A stretch of 6,863 nucleotides of DNA from NCBI GenBank assembly GCA_014763515.1, contig JACXVH010000085.1:1-6863 (forward strand), written 5' to 3'. Of the stretch, positions 1-6,434 are shown piece by piece. A program made the translations under genes and the position numbers. Within the stretch, counting starts at the first letter, position 1, and every line of letters starts with the position of its first letter. The stretch is from Flavobacteriaceae bacterium (lineage in GTDB: Bacteria > Bacteroidota > Bacteroidia > Flavobacteriales > Flavobacteriaceae). The notes below the pieces were generated by a model. The model worked only from the letters and a program-made list of their open reading frames with translations, had not been told where the DNA came from and did not search any database.

Positions 1-849
1 ACTCGAAAAGCATTTTCAGGATTTTGATAGGGTAAAGTGAATGGTAACAATTGCTCGTATTTGATTCCAACTAAATCAGCACCTTTTGCTTCCGCTAAAA
101 TTTGGTACGGAATCTTTTTATCTTCTGATTTATAGTTTGCAAAATCTTCTTCAGATTCTGCTACAAAATATTTCCCGCCAAATTGTTTTCCAACTAAGTT
201 TTTAGCCAAAATAACATTGATTGGCTCAAAAGTGTATTGATTGAAGGTTTTTACTAAAACATAATCGATTTTTGGCCCAACAGTCAACGCTGTGTTTGAT
301 GGTAACGTCCAAGGTGTTGTTGTCCAAGCTAGGAAATGGACTGTTCCAAAACCTTGTAAGAAACTTGGCAACGTTTCGTCTATTGCTTTGAACTGCGCTA
401 CAATGGTTGTATCGGTAACATCGCGATACGAACCCGGTTGATTAACTTCGTGAGAAGATAATCCTGTACCTGCTTTAGGAGAATACGGTTGGATGGTGTA
501 ACCCTTATACATTAAATCCTTATCGTAGATTTGTTTTAACAACCACCAAACGGTTTCCATGTATTTGGATTTGTACGTTATATACGGATCTTCCATATCT
601 ACCCAATATCCCATTTTTTCGGTAAGGTCGTTCCAAACATCCGTGTAACGCATAACGGTTCTTTTACACGCTTCGTTGTATTCGGTATCCATTTGCAGAT
701 GGTGGCCCTTCAAAAAACACATAAGGTTGTTTTCCTTCACGAGTGGTCACACTTTTTTCAAAGATGTTTTCTTTTTTCCAAAAATCAAGAACTTCATCCG
801 CTACTTTTGGCAAGTCAAGTCCTTTGTATTCAGTAAATTTTGTACTCAT
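1..849 (-). pseudogene. ileS: Isoleucyl-tRNA synthetase, 5' part, with internal deletion and frameshift (partial)
   Basis: Class I aminoacyl-tRNA synthetase that charges tRNA-Ile in the cytoplasm. The ATG at 849 opens a typical flavobacterial IleS N-terminus (MSTKFTEYKGLDLP, then VFFEGPPSANG, ending near 689). That frame then reads YRIQRSV and stops at 664-666. From about 689 down to base 1 the +1-shifted frame is open for about 229 codons and is clearly IleS: EYNEACKRTVMRYTDVWNDL, then MGYWVDMEDPY, then the editing-domain (CP1) motif WTTTPWTLPSN at 294-326, ending at PENAFR at the window edge. From memory of the family, some 60-70 codons that normally join these parts are absent, including the HIGH signature (GIHH in this family) and the GWDTHGLP motif. 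A product lacking these could not activate isoleucine. The KMSKS loop and C-terminus lie outside the window. The identification is very secure; whether the lesion is biological or an assembly error is open. Confidence 0.9.
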
Positions 850-874
850 TTTGTCGCTTTCTTAAATCAATTTG

Positions 875-905
875 CGAAAGTAATGAATTCGTGAGAAAAG
901 GCAAA
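875..905 (-). promoter_or_regulatory. Candidate Bacteroidota-type promoter for ileS
   Basis: On the minus strand a TTTG (902-905) is followed after 19 nt by TACTTTCG (875-882), one mismatch from the TAnnTTTG -7 consensus of the Bacteroidota primary sigma factor. The spacing fits the usual -33/-7 arrangement. The start codon lies 25 nt downstream, giving a short leader. This suggests ileS has its own promoter, although no terminator is visible after recO, so read-through from recO is possible. Confidence 0.5.
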
Positions 906-932
906 AGAGAAATGGTAAAAGTTAATTTAGAT

Positions 933-1643
933 TTAACTGAAAACCTCTTTTAAAACACTTAGGGACTTTGGCTTTTTGAATCCTTCAATATTTAAACTGT
1001 AATAATCGATTAGAATGTTTAGTAAAATTTGTCGCTGAAAACCTGTAAAAATCTTTTGACTGTCTTCAAATTTTAAATTGATAAGTGCTTTATAAAGTGA
1101 TGTTTGCTCTTTTGACAAACAACTTGCACTTTCGAAAGGAATAAAAACACCTTCTGTTAATTCAAAATATTCATATTGAGAATTACTTTGCGGATAAAAA
1201 CCTAAATATCGCGTTAATTGAAGTAAAAAAATAAGATGAAAATTTGAGGTTTCATCATGATTGTCAAACCAATTAAATGCTGTTTCCAAAAATGTAAATA
1301 AGGTTTCATTCTTGCCATCTTCTTTTATAGCGTTATGCAACACTTCGGAAAGAAAAATAACAATTGTGGTCTTATAAATATTGCTAGTTATAGTTTGATA
1401 GGGGAATGATAATTTTATTTCTTTAAAACGCTCTAAGGTTCCTTTGTTTTTGTGATATGCTTCAATTTCTAATTGATTTAAAGGTTGAAAAAAAGCGTTT
1501 TTTTGATTGTTCTTTTTTCCAGTAAATGCATTAGTCACAAAGTATGATTTAAGACCGTCACTCAATGTAAAACAACGAACTATCAAGCTTTTTTCTTGAT
1601 ATTTAACTGCTGAGATCACAATGGCTTTAGTTTTGACCAACAT
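933..1643 (-). CDS. recO: DNA repair protein RecO
   Basis: RecO is a cytoplasmic mediator of the RecFOR pathway. It binds single-stranded DNA and SSB, helps load RecA at gaps and promotes strand annealing. The 236-residue length is normal for the family. The N-terminal OB-fold region (about residues 1-80) begins MLVKTKAIVISAVKYQEKSL and continues with IVRCFT, the typical opening. The helical C-terminal part contains the family-like stretches LTRYLGFYP (143-151), FELTEGVF (160-167) and the end pattern RQILLNILIDYY followed by SLSVLKEVF. Only two cysteines (24 and 175) are present, so the four-cysteine zinc finger of some RecO proteins is absent. Its ATG (1641-1643) directly follows the stop codon of porZ (TAAATG), so translation is probably coupled and the two genes share a transcript. 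Assignment rests on sequence pattern recognition and is firm. Confidence 0.93.
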   Translation of the reverse strand: MLVKTKAIVISAVKYQEKSLIVRCFTLSDGLKSYFVTNAFTGKKNNQKNAFFQPLNQLEIEAYHKNKGTLERFKEIKLSFPYQTITSNIYKTTIVIFLSEVLHNAIKEDGKNETLFTFLETAFNWFDNHDETSNFHLIFLLQLTRYLGFYPQSNSQYEYFELTEGVFIPFESASCLSKEQTSLYKALINLKFEDSQKIFTGFQRQILLNILIDYYSLNIEGFKKPKSLSVLKEVFS

Positions 1644-3911
1644 TTATCGAATAATCATCACTTTTTTAACAGTTGTGTCCATTCCATCTTTTGTAGAAAT
1701 AAAGACCATGTATACACCCGATGCTACTTTATATTTACCAAAAGCAGTGCCGTCCCATTCAATTGTTCCTCCTGCTGACGTGACTTCATGAACTAAATTT
1801 CCTTCTATATCTGTTATTTTCACAATACATTTATCTGTTAATCCTGCGACTTTGATTGTTCCTGAATAATTTGGTCTAACTGGATTTGGATAAACATAAA
1901 CTTGAGACAAATCTTCTTTAGGAGCTGTTGAAGTTCCTAAGAAAGAAACCATCCCTTTATCAGTTGCAAAAAAAACTTCTCCAGTGTCTCCATTTATTTC
2001 GATATCATTTATAAAATTACTTGGAAGTGGCGAATTCTCTTTATCAAATTTATAAATTGTTTCTTGTCCATTTGGAGACACCAAGAAAACTCCTCCACCA
2101 GAAATAGAAACCCATTTTCTGTTAGAACCATCCACTTCAATATCTAGGATAGATTGTTCATAAAATAATTCTTGAGCCAAATCGCCTTCTTGAATAACGA
2201 TATTAGTTACGGACAATTCTGTATCTTGAACAAATCTATCGACACTTGATAAAATTCGTAACCCTGAAGAAGTACCAATCCACATTTGATTTCGATTATC
2301 TATCGCCACTGCATTTACTCTTGTTGAAGGTAAACCTTGATCTGATGAAATTTTAATAAATTTATTATTCATAGAATCATTAAAAGCTAAAAGACCATCG
2401 TTGCTAGTTGCAATCCATTTTGTTAAATTCTTGTCCACTTTTAAGTCGCCAAACCTGTAATTTGCTGTTGCTAGATAACTCGAAAGATCGTAAGATTGCC
2501 ATTGTCCGCTAGTTCTCATAACTTTTAAAAATTTGGTAATTAAGCCATTTGTTAACCAAAGATTATTGTCTTTATCAAATGTCAAATTATCTACCCTAAT
2601 ATCGGAATTTGAATTAATCGTTTCTAAACCATTATTTCCTGTGTTGGTTTGATCATAGAGAGTAAAATTCTCATCGGCAAATTGTAATTCTAATAAACCA
2701 GAATAAAAGGATCCAAAATAAACTTGATTTTGATTTCTAGGATTAAAATTTATACTTACAATTGATTTAGCATTTAATAAGTTTTCATAGGGAAAAGATG
2801 TCCATCCTTGATTGTTATAATAACTAATACCATATTCATCTAATGGATAGGGATTAAATTGCGCTGTATAATCTCCATAAACAGCCCAAAGTCTATTTGG
2901 AGATTGTTTGATTTTAAAAATATAGTTTCTTAAAGGGCCATTTGGTGTCATATCTTCAAATGATGACATATTATCTAAAGAAACCGAATACAATCCGTTT
3001 TTTTGTGTTCCTACATATAAATGGTTATTCACTACAGTAGCAGAAGAAAAAATTTCGTTATCGACATCGGGAATATCGGTTACATGTGCAATAGTATTTA
3101 AGGCTTGATTTAAAACAAAAATATGATTAGGTGTAGAAATGATAACTTCAGTATCGTTTGTTTTAAAGAAACTAGCATTTTGTTGCGTATTCAAAATTTC
3201 TTGAAATGCTGTTCCATTATGGCGGTAAGTTCTAGAATTTGAATTTTGAGCTAATAATTGATTTTGGAAGGTTAAAATTCCCGTCCAACTTCCACTATCA
3301 AAAGTTTGCCATTGTGCAAAATCATATAAAAAATTACTAGTTATATCAGCCTTTCTAATTCCGTTATACTGAGTTACTGCATAAATTTCGTTATTAAAAA
3401 CTGTAGTCTGTAAAATTTTTAATTCTTCTCCTGATGTTCCTATGAAATAAGTTTCGATAAATTCTAAAGTATTGGTATCAAAAACGGAAATGCCATAATC
3501 TGTTGCTATGTATAACTTACCTTCGTATTCATAAAAATGGTTAATTCTCTTTTTATTAGGAGCAACAGGAACTTCTTCAATAATATCAACCTTGCGATAC
3601 ATGTTTAAATTTTCATCTACAATGTTTATTAATCCATTAGAATTTCCTGCAAAAAGTTTTCTTGAAGTTTGAGAATAATAAATACATGTTACGGTTTCAG
3701 GCTTAAAACCGTTTACAGAAGTAAATCTGTCGATATTTCCAGTTAGTAAATCTTTACTAAAAACACTGTTTTCCGTAGCCGCAAATATTTTATTGTCGCC
3801 ATGAGCAACATCAACAATTTCATAGTAAGAAAAATAATCTTTCCAGACTTGATTATTTTGCGAGAAACCAATTGTGACAAATAATAGAAAAACAAAGTAT
3901 TTAAATTTCAT
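1644..3911 (-). CDS. porZ: Type IX secretion system propeller protein, PorZ-like, with C-terminal sorting domain
   Basis: Predicted exported protein of 755 residues. The signal peptide is MKFKYFVFLLFVTIGFSQ with likely cleavage near residue 17-18. The body is made of beta-propeller blades with two-component-regulator-propeller style repeats, such as LYIATDYGISVFD (133-145), LYVGTQKNGLYSV (298-310), KWIATSNDGLLAF (498-510), MWIGTSSGLRIL (543-554) and VFFATDKGMVSF (646-657). Residues about 671-755 form a type A T9SS sorting domain: VYVYPNPV, VKITDIEGNLV, a GGTIEWDGTAFGKYKVASGV-type segment and the final KKVMIIR. This architecture (about 750-780 residues, two propellers plus CTD) matches PorZ of Porphyromonas gingivalis, a member of the PorU/PorV/PorQ/PorZ attachment complex on the cell surface. 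ATG 3909-3911 is preferred over a TTG one codon upstream because it gives a standard signal peptide start. It lies directly upstream of recO in one operon. A generic T9SS-exported propeller protein is the alternative. Confidence 0.8.
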   Translation of the reverse strand: MKFKYFVFLLFVTIGFSQNNQVWKDYFSYYEIVDVAHGDNKIFAATENSVFSKDLLTGNIDRFTSVNGFKPETVTCIYYSQTSRKLFAGNSNGLINIVDENLNMYRKVDIIEEVPVAPNKKRINHFYEYEGKLYIATDYGISVFDTNTLEFIETYFIGTSGEELKILQTTVFNNEIYAVTQYNGIRKADITSNFLYDFAQWQTFDSGSWTGILTFQNQLLAQNSNSRTYRHNGTAFQEILNTQQNASFFKTNDTEVIISTPNHIFVLNQALNTIAHVTDIPDVDNEIFSSATVVNNHLYVGTQKNGLYSVSLDNMSSFEDMTPNGPLRNYIFKIKQSPNRLWAVYGDYTAQFNPYPLDEYGISYYNNQGWTSFPYENLLNAKSIVSINFNPRNQNQVYFGSFYSGLLELQFADENFTLYDQTNTGNNGLETINSNSDIRVDNLTFDKDNNLWLTNGLITKFLKVMRTSGQWQSYDLSSYLATANYRFGDLKVDKNLTKWIATSNDGLLAFNDSMNNKFIKISSDQGLPSTRVNAVAIDNRNQMWIGTSSGLRILSSVDRFVQDTELSVTNIVIQEGDLAQELFYEQSILDIEVDGSNRKWVSISGGGVFLVSPNGQETIYKFDKENSPLPSNFINDIEINGDTGEVFFATDKGMVSFLGTSTAPKEDLSQVYVYPNPVRPNYSGTIKVAGLTDKCIVKITDIEGNLVHEVTSAGGTIEWDGTAFGKYKVASGVYMVFISTKDGMDTTVKKVMIIR

Positions 3912-3925
3912 CAAACTCTTTTTTA

Positions 3926-3933
3926 CAAATATA
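3926..3933 (-). promoter_or_regulatory. Candidate -7 promoter element for porZ-recO
   Basis: Minus-strand TATATTTG, a perfect match to TAnnTTTG, 14 nt upstream of the porZ ATG at 3911. No good TTTG lies at the expected 19-nt spacing (the nearest TTTG is only 12 nt upstream), so the -33 element is weak. The box lies just beyond the gdhA terminator, which fits a new transcription unit. The leader would be very short, about 10 nt. Confidence 0.5.
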
Positions 3934-3966
3934 ATATAAACGCATCAAAACAGCTTTAAGTATTTT

Positions 3967-4000
3967 AAAACAAAAAGCCCATCAAAATTGATGGGCTTTT
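3967..4000 (-). terminator. Rho-independent terminator of gdhA
   Basis: A 13-bp perfect stem (AAAAGCCCATCAA paired with TTGATGGGCTTTT, 3973-4000) with a tiny A/T loop starts 22 nt past the gdhA stop codon. On the minus strand it is followed by a T-rich tract (TTTTTGTTTT, counting the stem's final T's). The symmetric A/T flanks could also work on the plus strand, but no plus-strand gene ends here. Confidence 0.88.
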
Positions 4001-4021
4001 AAAACATTATATTGTAATAAA

Positions 4022-5365
4022 TTATACAACACCTTGTGCTAACATAGCTTCTGCTACCTTCACAAAACCTGCAATATTTGCACCTTTTACATAGTCAACA
4101 AAACCATCAGCTTGCGTACCATATTTTACACATGATTCGTGAATATCGCTCATAATTTTGTGTAAACGTTGGTCTACTTCTTCTCTTGTCCAACTTAAAC
4201 GTAAAGAGTTTTGCGACATCTCTAAACCAGAAGTTGCAACTCCACCTGCGTTAGATGCTTTACCTGGAGCAAATAAAATTTTAGCCGCGATAAATGCTTC
4301 AACAGCTTCAGGTGTAGAAGGCATATTAGCTCCTTCAGCTACACAAATACAACCATTTGCAATTAACATTTTAGCTTCTTCTCCATTTAACTCATTTTGA
4401 GTAGCACATGGTAGAGCAATGTCACATTTTACTTCCCAAGGACGTTTACCTTCAACGAATTTAGCGTTAGGATATTTAGCCACATACTCATTAATTCTTC
4501 CGTATCTTACATTTTTGATTTCCATGATATAAGCTAATTTTTCTGCATCAATACCATCTGCATCATAAATATAACCTGAAGAATCTGAAGCAGTAACAAC
4601 TTTACCACCTAATTGAGTAGCTTTCTCGATAGCATATTGTGCTACATTTCCTGAACCAGAAACCACAACAGTTTTACCTTCAAAACTTTGACCTTTTGTA
4701 GCTAACATGTTTTGAGCGAAATATACATCTCCATAACCTGTAGCTTCAGGACGAATTAATGAACCTCCAAAAGTAATTCCTTTTCCAGTTAACACACCTG
4801 TAAATTCATTTCTTAATTTTTTGTATTGACCAAACATATAGCCAACTTCACGTCCACCAACACCAATATCACCAGCAGGAACATCAGTATCGGCACCAAT
4901 ATGTCTTTGTAATTCTGTCATGAACGCTTGACAAAACTTCATAATTTCATTATCTGATTTTCCTTTAGGATCAAAATCAGAACCTCCTTTACCTCCACCC
5001 ATTGGAAGTGTAGTTAATGAATTTTTAAAAACTTGCTCAAAAGCTAAGAATTTTAAAATACTCAAATTTACAGAAGGATGAAAACGAATACCTCCTTTGT
5101 AAGGACCAATAGCAGAATTCATTTGAATTCTAAAACCTCTGTTTACTTGTGTTTTTCCAGCATCATCAACCCAAGCAATTCTGAACATTATTACGCGCTC
5201 TGGCTCAACCATACGCTCTAATAACATTTTACCCTGATATTTAGGATTTTCCTCGATAAAAGGTATTACTGTTTCTGCAACTTCTTGTACAGCTTGCAAA
5301 AACTCAGGCTCATTTGCATTTCTTTTTGCAACTGAATCCATAAAAGATTTTACATTCTCTTTCAT
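4022..5365 (-). CDS. gdhA: NADP-specific glutamate dehydrogenase
   Basis: Catalyses reductive amination of 2-oxoglutarate with ammonium to glutamate, the low-affinity ammonium assimilation route, in the cytoplasm. The 447-residue length equals that of the hexameric E. coli GdhA type (small, about 450 residues). Visible motifs: substrate-binding GPYKGGIRFHP (87-97), the Glu/Leu/Phe/Val dehydrogenase active-site signature LPMGGGKGGSDFDP (120-133) with catalytic Lys126, PAGDIGVGGREVGYMFG (163-179) with the conserved acidic residue Asp166, the Rossmann dinucleotide loop VSGSGNVA (235-242) and ASDSSG (259-264), and the C-terminal SNAGGVATSGLEMSQN (371-386). The length class and the SDSSG stretch resemble NADP-dependent enzymes; cofactor preference is inferred. 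The gene is complete, monocistronic by its own promoter candidate and terminator, and divergent from the plus-strand gene at 5589. The A-rich leader directly before the ATG, without a Shine-Dalgarno site, is usual for the phylum. Confidence 0.96.
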   Translation of the reverse strand: MKENVKSFMDSVAKRNANEPEFLQAVQEVAETVIPFIEENPKYQGKMLLERMVEPERVIMFRIAWVDDAGKTQVNRGFRIQMNSAIGPYKGGIRFHPSVNLSILKFLAFEQVFKNSLTTLPMGGGKGGSDFDPKGKSDNEIMKFCQAFMTELQRHIGADTDVPAGDIGVGGREVGYMFGQYKKLRNEFTGVLTGKGITFGGSLIRPEATGYGDVYFAQNMLATKGQSFEGKTVVVSGSGNVAQYAIEKATQLGGKVVTASDSSGYIYDADGIDAEKLAYIMEIKNVRYGRINEYVAKYPNAKFVEGKRPWEVKCDIALPCATQNELNGEEAKMLIANGCICVAEGANMPSTPEAVEAFIAAKILFAPGKASNAGGVATSGLEMSQNSLRLSWTREEVDQRLHKIMSDIHESCVKYGTQADGFVDYVKGANIAGFVKVAEAMLAQGVV

Positions 5366-5416
5366 TATTTTGTGGTTTAATTTCTAATTTGATAAAATTG
5401 TTGTTTAATATCGAAG

Positions 5417-5424
5417 CAAATATA
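5417..5424 (-). promoter_or_regulatory. Candidate -7 promoter element for gdhA
   Basis: Minus-strand TATATTTG, a perfect TAnnTTTG match, 51 nt upstream of the gdhA ATG at 5365. This implies a leader of roughly 45 nt. No convincing TTTG is found 18-21 nt further upstream; the region there is only T/A-rich. Confidence 0.5.
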
Positions 5425-5534
5425 CATTTTATTGAAACAGATAACTCTTTTTTTATCAAATTTTTAAAACATATTTTACGACCACTCCCTTATGTTAATT
5501 TTTAGGTTTTTTTAGCACTTTTTTAAGTTTTTTT

Positions 5535-5564
5535 TTTGAAGTGAACTTTGTTTTTTTATATTTG
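5535..5564 (+). promoter_or_regulatory. Candidate Bacteroidota-type promoter for the plus-strand barrel gene
   Basis: TTTG at 5535-5538, an 18-nt spacer and a perfect TATATTTG at 5557-5564. The ATG at 5589 lies 24 nt downstream of the -7 box. The best-formed promoter in the window. Its position inside the upstream GTG extension of the reading frame argues that the ATG at 5589 is the real start. Confidence 0.65.
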
Positions 5565-5588
5565 TCCGATAATCGTAAATTTTTAGTA

Positions 5589-6371
5589 ATGACTAAAAAG
5601 ATCCAACATCTCGTTTTATTATTAGTTTTAGTGCCATTTTTTGCTAATGCCCAGTTTGGTTTTTCTCACGAAATTGGAGCATTTGTTGGAGGTGTAGCCT
5701 TTCAATCTGACTTTGGAGTACGTCACGACTTTGAAACAAATGCAGGTAATACAGGTTTCGGAATTGGTTTAGTTCACTATATGAACTTTTCTTATCGTGC
5801 AGAATGTAACTGTTACACTCCAGAAACATATTTTAATGACCACTTTAAATTACGTTCTGAATTATCTTACAATAGTACAAAATTAGAACATTTTGGAAAA
5901 TGGGTGGATAAAACTGGTATTTGGGCGAATCAATTAAAAGCCATGAAAGGCGAAGCTAAAGTTACAGATATTGGTATGCAGTTAGAATATTTCCCATGGA
6001 GTATTCGTGAGTTTACAGCTAGAGAAGGAGCTTGGGGACCTTTTGTTGCATTGGGAGCGCATTATAGTTTTTTTAGTAATAATACGTATTCAACTTTACC
6101 TGGTGGTTTAGATAATCCGGCGAACGTTTATCCTGATTATGCTCCAGATGGTTGGTCAACTGATGGAGGCAGTACTTGGTCTGTTGTTTCATCTGTTGGT
6201 ACTCGTTATAAATTAACTGAACTTTCAGATTTATTTGTCGAATTAAGATGGCAATATTATTTTTCTGACTGGGTTGATGGATTAAGAAAAGATCCAGATT
6301 TAAATCCTGAAAACAAAGCTAACGATTGGAATCTTTGGTTTCACTTTGGATACATTTATTACTTAGATTAA
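5589..6371 (+). CDS. Secreted, probable outer-membrane beta-barrel protein of unknown function (THC0290_0291-like family)
   Basis: 260 residues. The signal peptide is MTKKIQHLVLLLVLVPFFANA with cleavage likely after ANA (21), leaving mature QFGFSHEIGAFVGG. The mature chain alternates polar and aromatic/hydrophobic residues in strand-like segments (for example FGIGLVHYMNFSYR 57-70, FVALGAHYSFFS 152-163, LFVELRWQYYFSDW 215-228) and ends in an aromatic strand (WNLWFHFGYIYYLD), consistent with a small outer-membrane barrel. A CNCYTPETYFNDHFKLRSEL segment (73-92) has two closely spaced cysteines (73, 75). From memory it resembles a family named THC0290_0291 in flavobacterial annotations; no function is known to me. 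A GTG at 5541 would add 16 residues, but a promoter box falls inside that extension and the added residues spoil the signal peptide. The gene is transcribed alone, ending at the palindrome at 6392-6427. Confidence 0.85.
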   Translation: MTKKIQHLVLLLVLVPFFANAQFGFSHEIGAFVGGVAFQSDFGVRHDFETNAGNTGFGIGLVHYMNFSYRAECNCYTPETYFNDHFKLRSELSYNSTKLEHFGKWVDKTGIWANQLKAMKGEAKVTDIGMQLEYFPWSIREFTAREGAWGPFVALGAHYSFFSNNTYSTLPGGLDNPANVYPDYAPDGWSTDGGSTWSVVSSVGTRYKLTELSDLFVELRWQYYFSDWVDGLRKDPDLNPENKANDWNLWFHFGYIYYLD

Positions 6372-6391
6372 TTTTTAAAAATATATATTTT

Positions 6392-6427
6392 ATAAAAGAG
6401 TCCCGATAATTATCGGGACTCTTTTAT
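6392..6427. terminator. Bidirectional rho-independent terminator between convergent genes
   Basis: A perfect 36-nt palindrome: ATAAAAGAGTCCCGATAA followed by its exact reverse complement. The GC-rich core GAGTCCCGA/TCGGGACTC is flanked by A runs on one side and T runs on the other, so it can terminate both the plus-strand gene (stop at 6371) and the minus-strand trans-sulfuration gene (stop at 6435-6437). Confidence 0.92.
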
Positions 6428-6434
6428 TTATAAC

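Noticed and set aside
664..849. A genuine 61-residue small protein from the ileS start
   Set aside because: Its first 54 or so residues are IleS N-terminus and only the last few are out of frame; it is the stub created by the deletion and frameshift.
676..894. Plus-strand open frame of 72 codons opposite the ileS start
   Set aside because: It lies antisense to the clearly recognisable IleS N-terminus, its composition (Phe/Lys-rich) is what antisense AT-rich DNA gives, and it has no plausible promoter or family match.
4158..4400. Plus-strand open frame of 80 codons inside gdhA
   Set aside because: Shadow of the conserved gdhA frame on the other strand; no independent coding signal.
5440..5540. 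Possible small RNA or riboswitch in the T-rich stretch upstream of the barrel gene
   Set aside because: No stable hairpin, conserved-looking aptamer or terminator was visible; it looks like ordinary AT-rich promoter-flanking DNA.
5541..5588. Upstream GTG start for the plus-strand barrel gene
   Set aside because: The TATATTTG promoter box (5557-5564) falls inside the extension, and the ATG at 5589 gives a clean signal peptide.
5644..5829. Minus-strand open frame of 61 codons inside the barrel-protein gene
   Set aside because: Antisense to a gene with a convincing signal peptide, promoter and terminator; no recognisable product.
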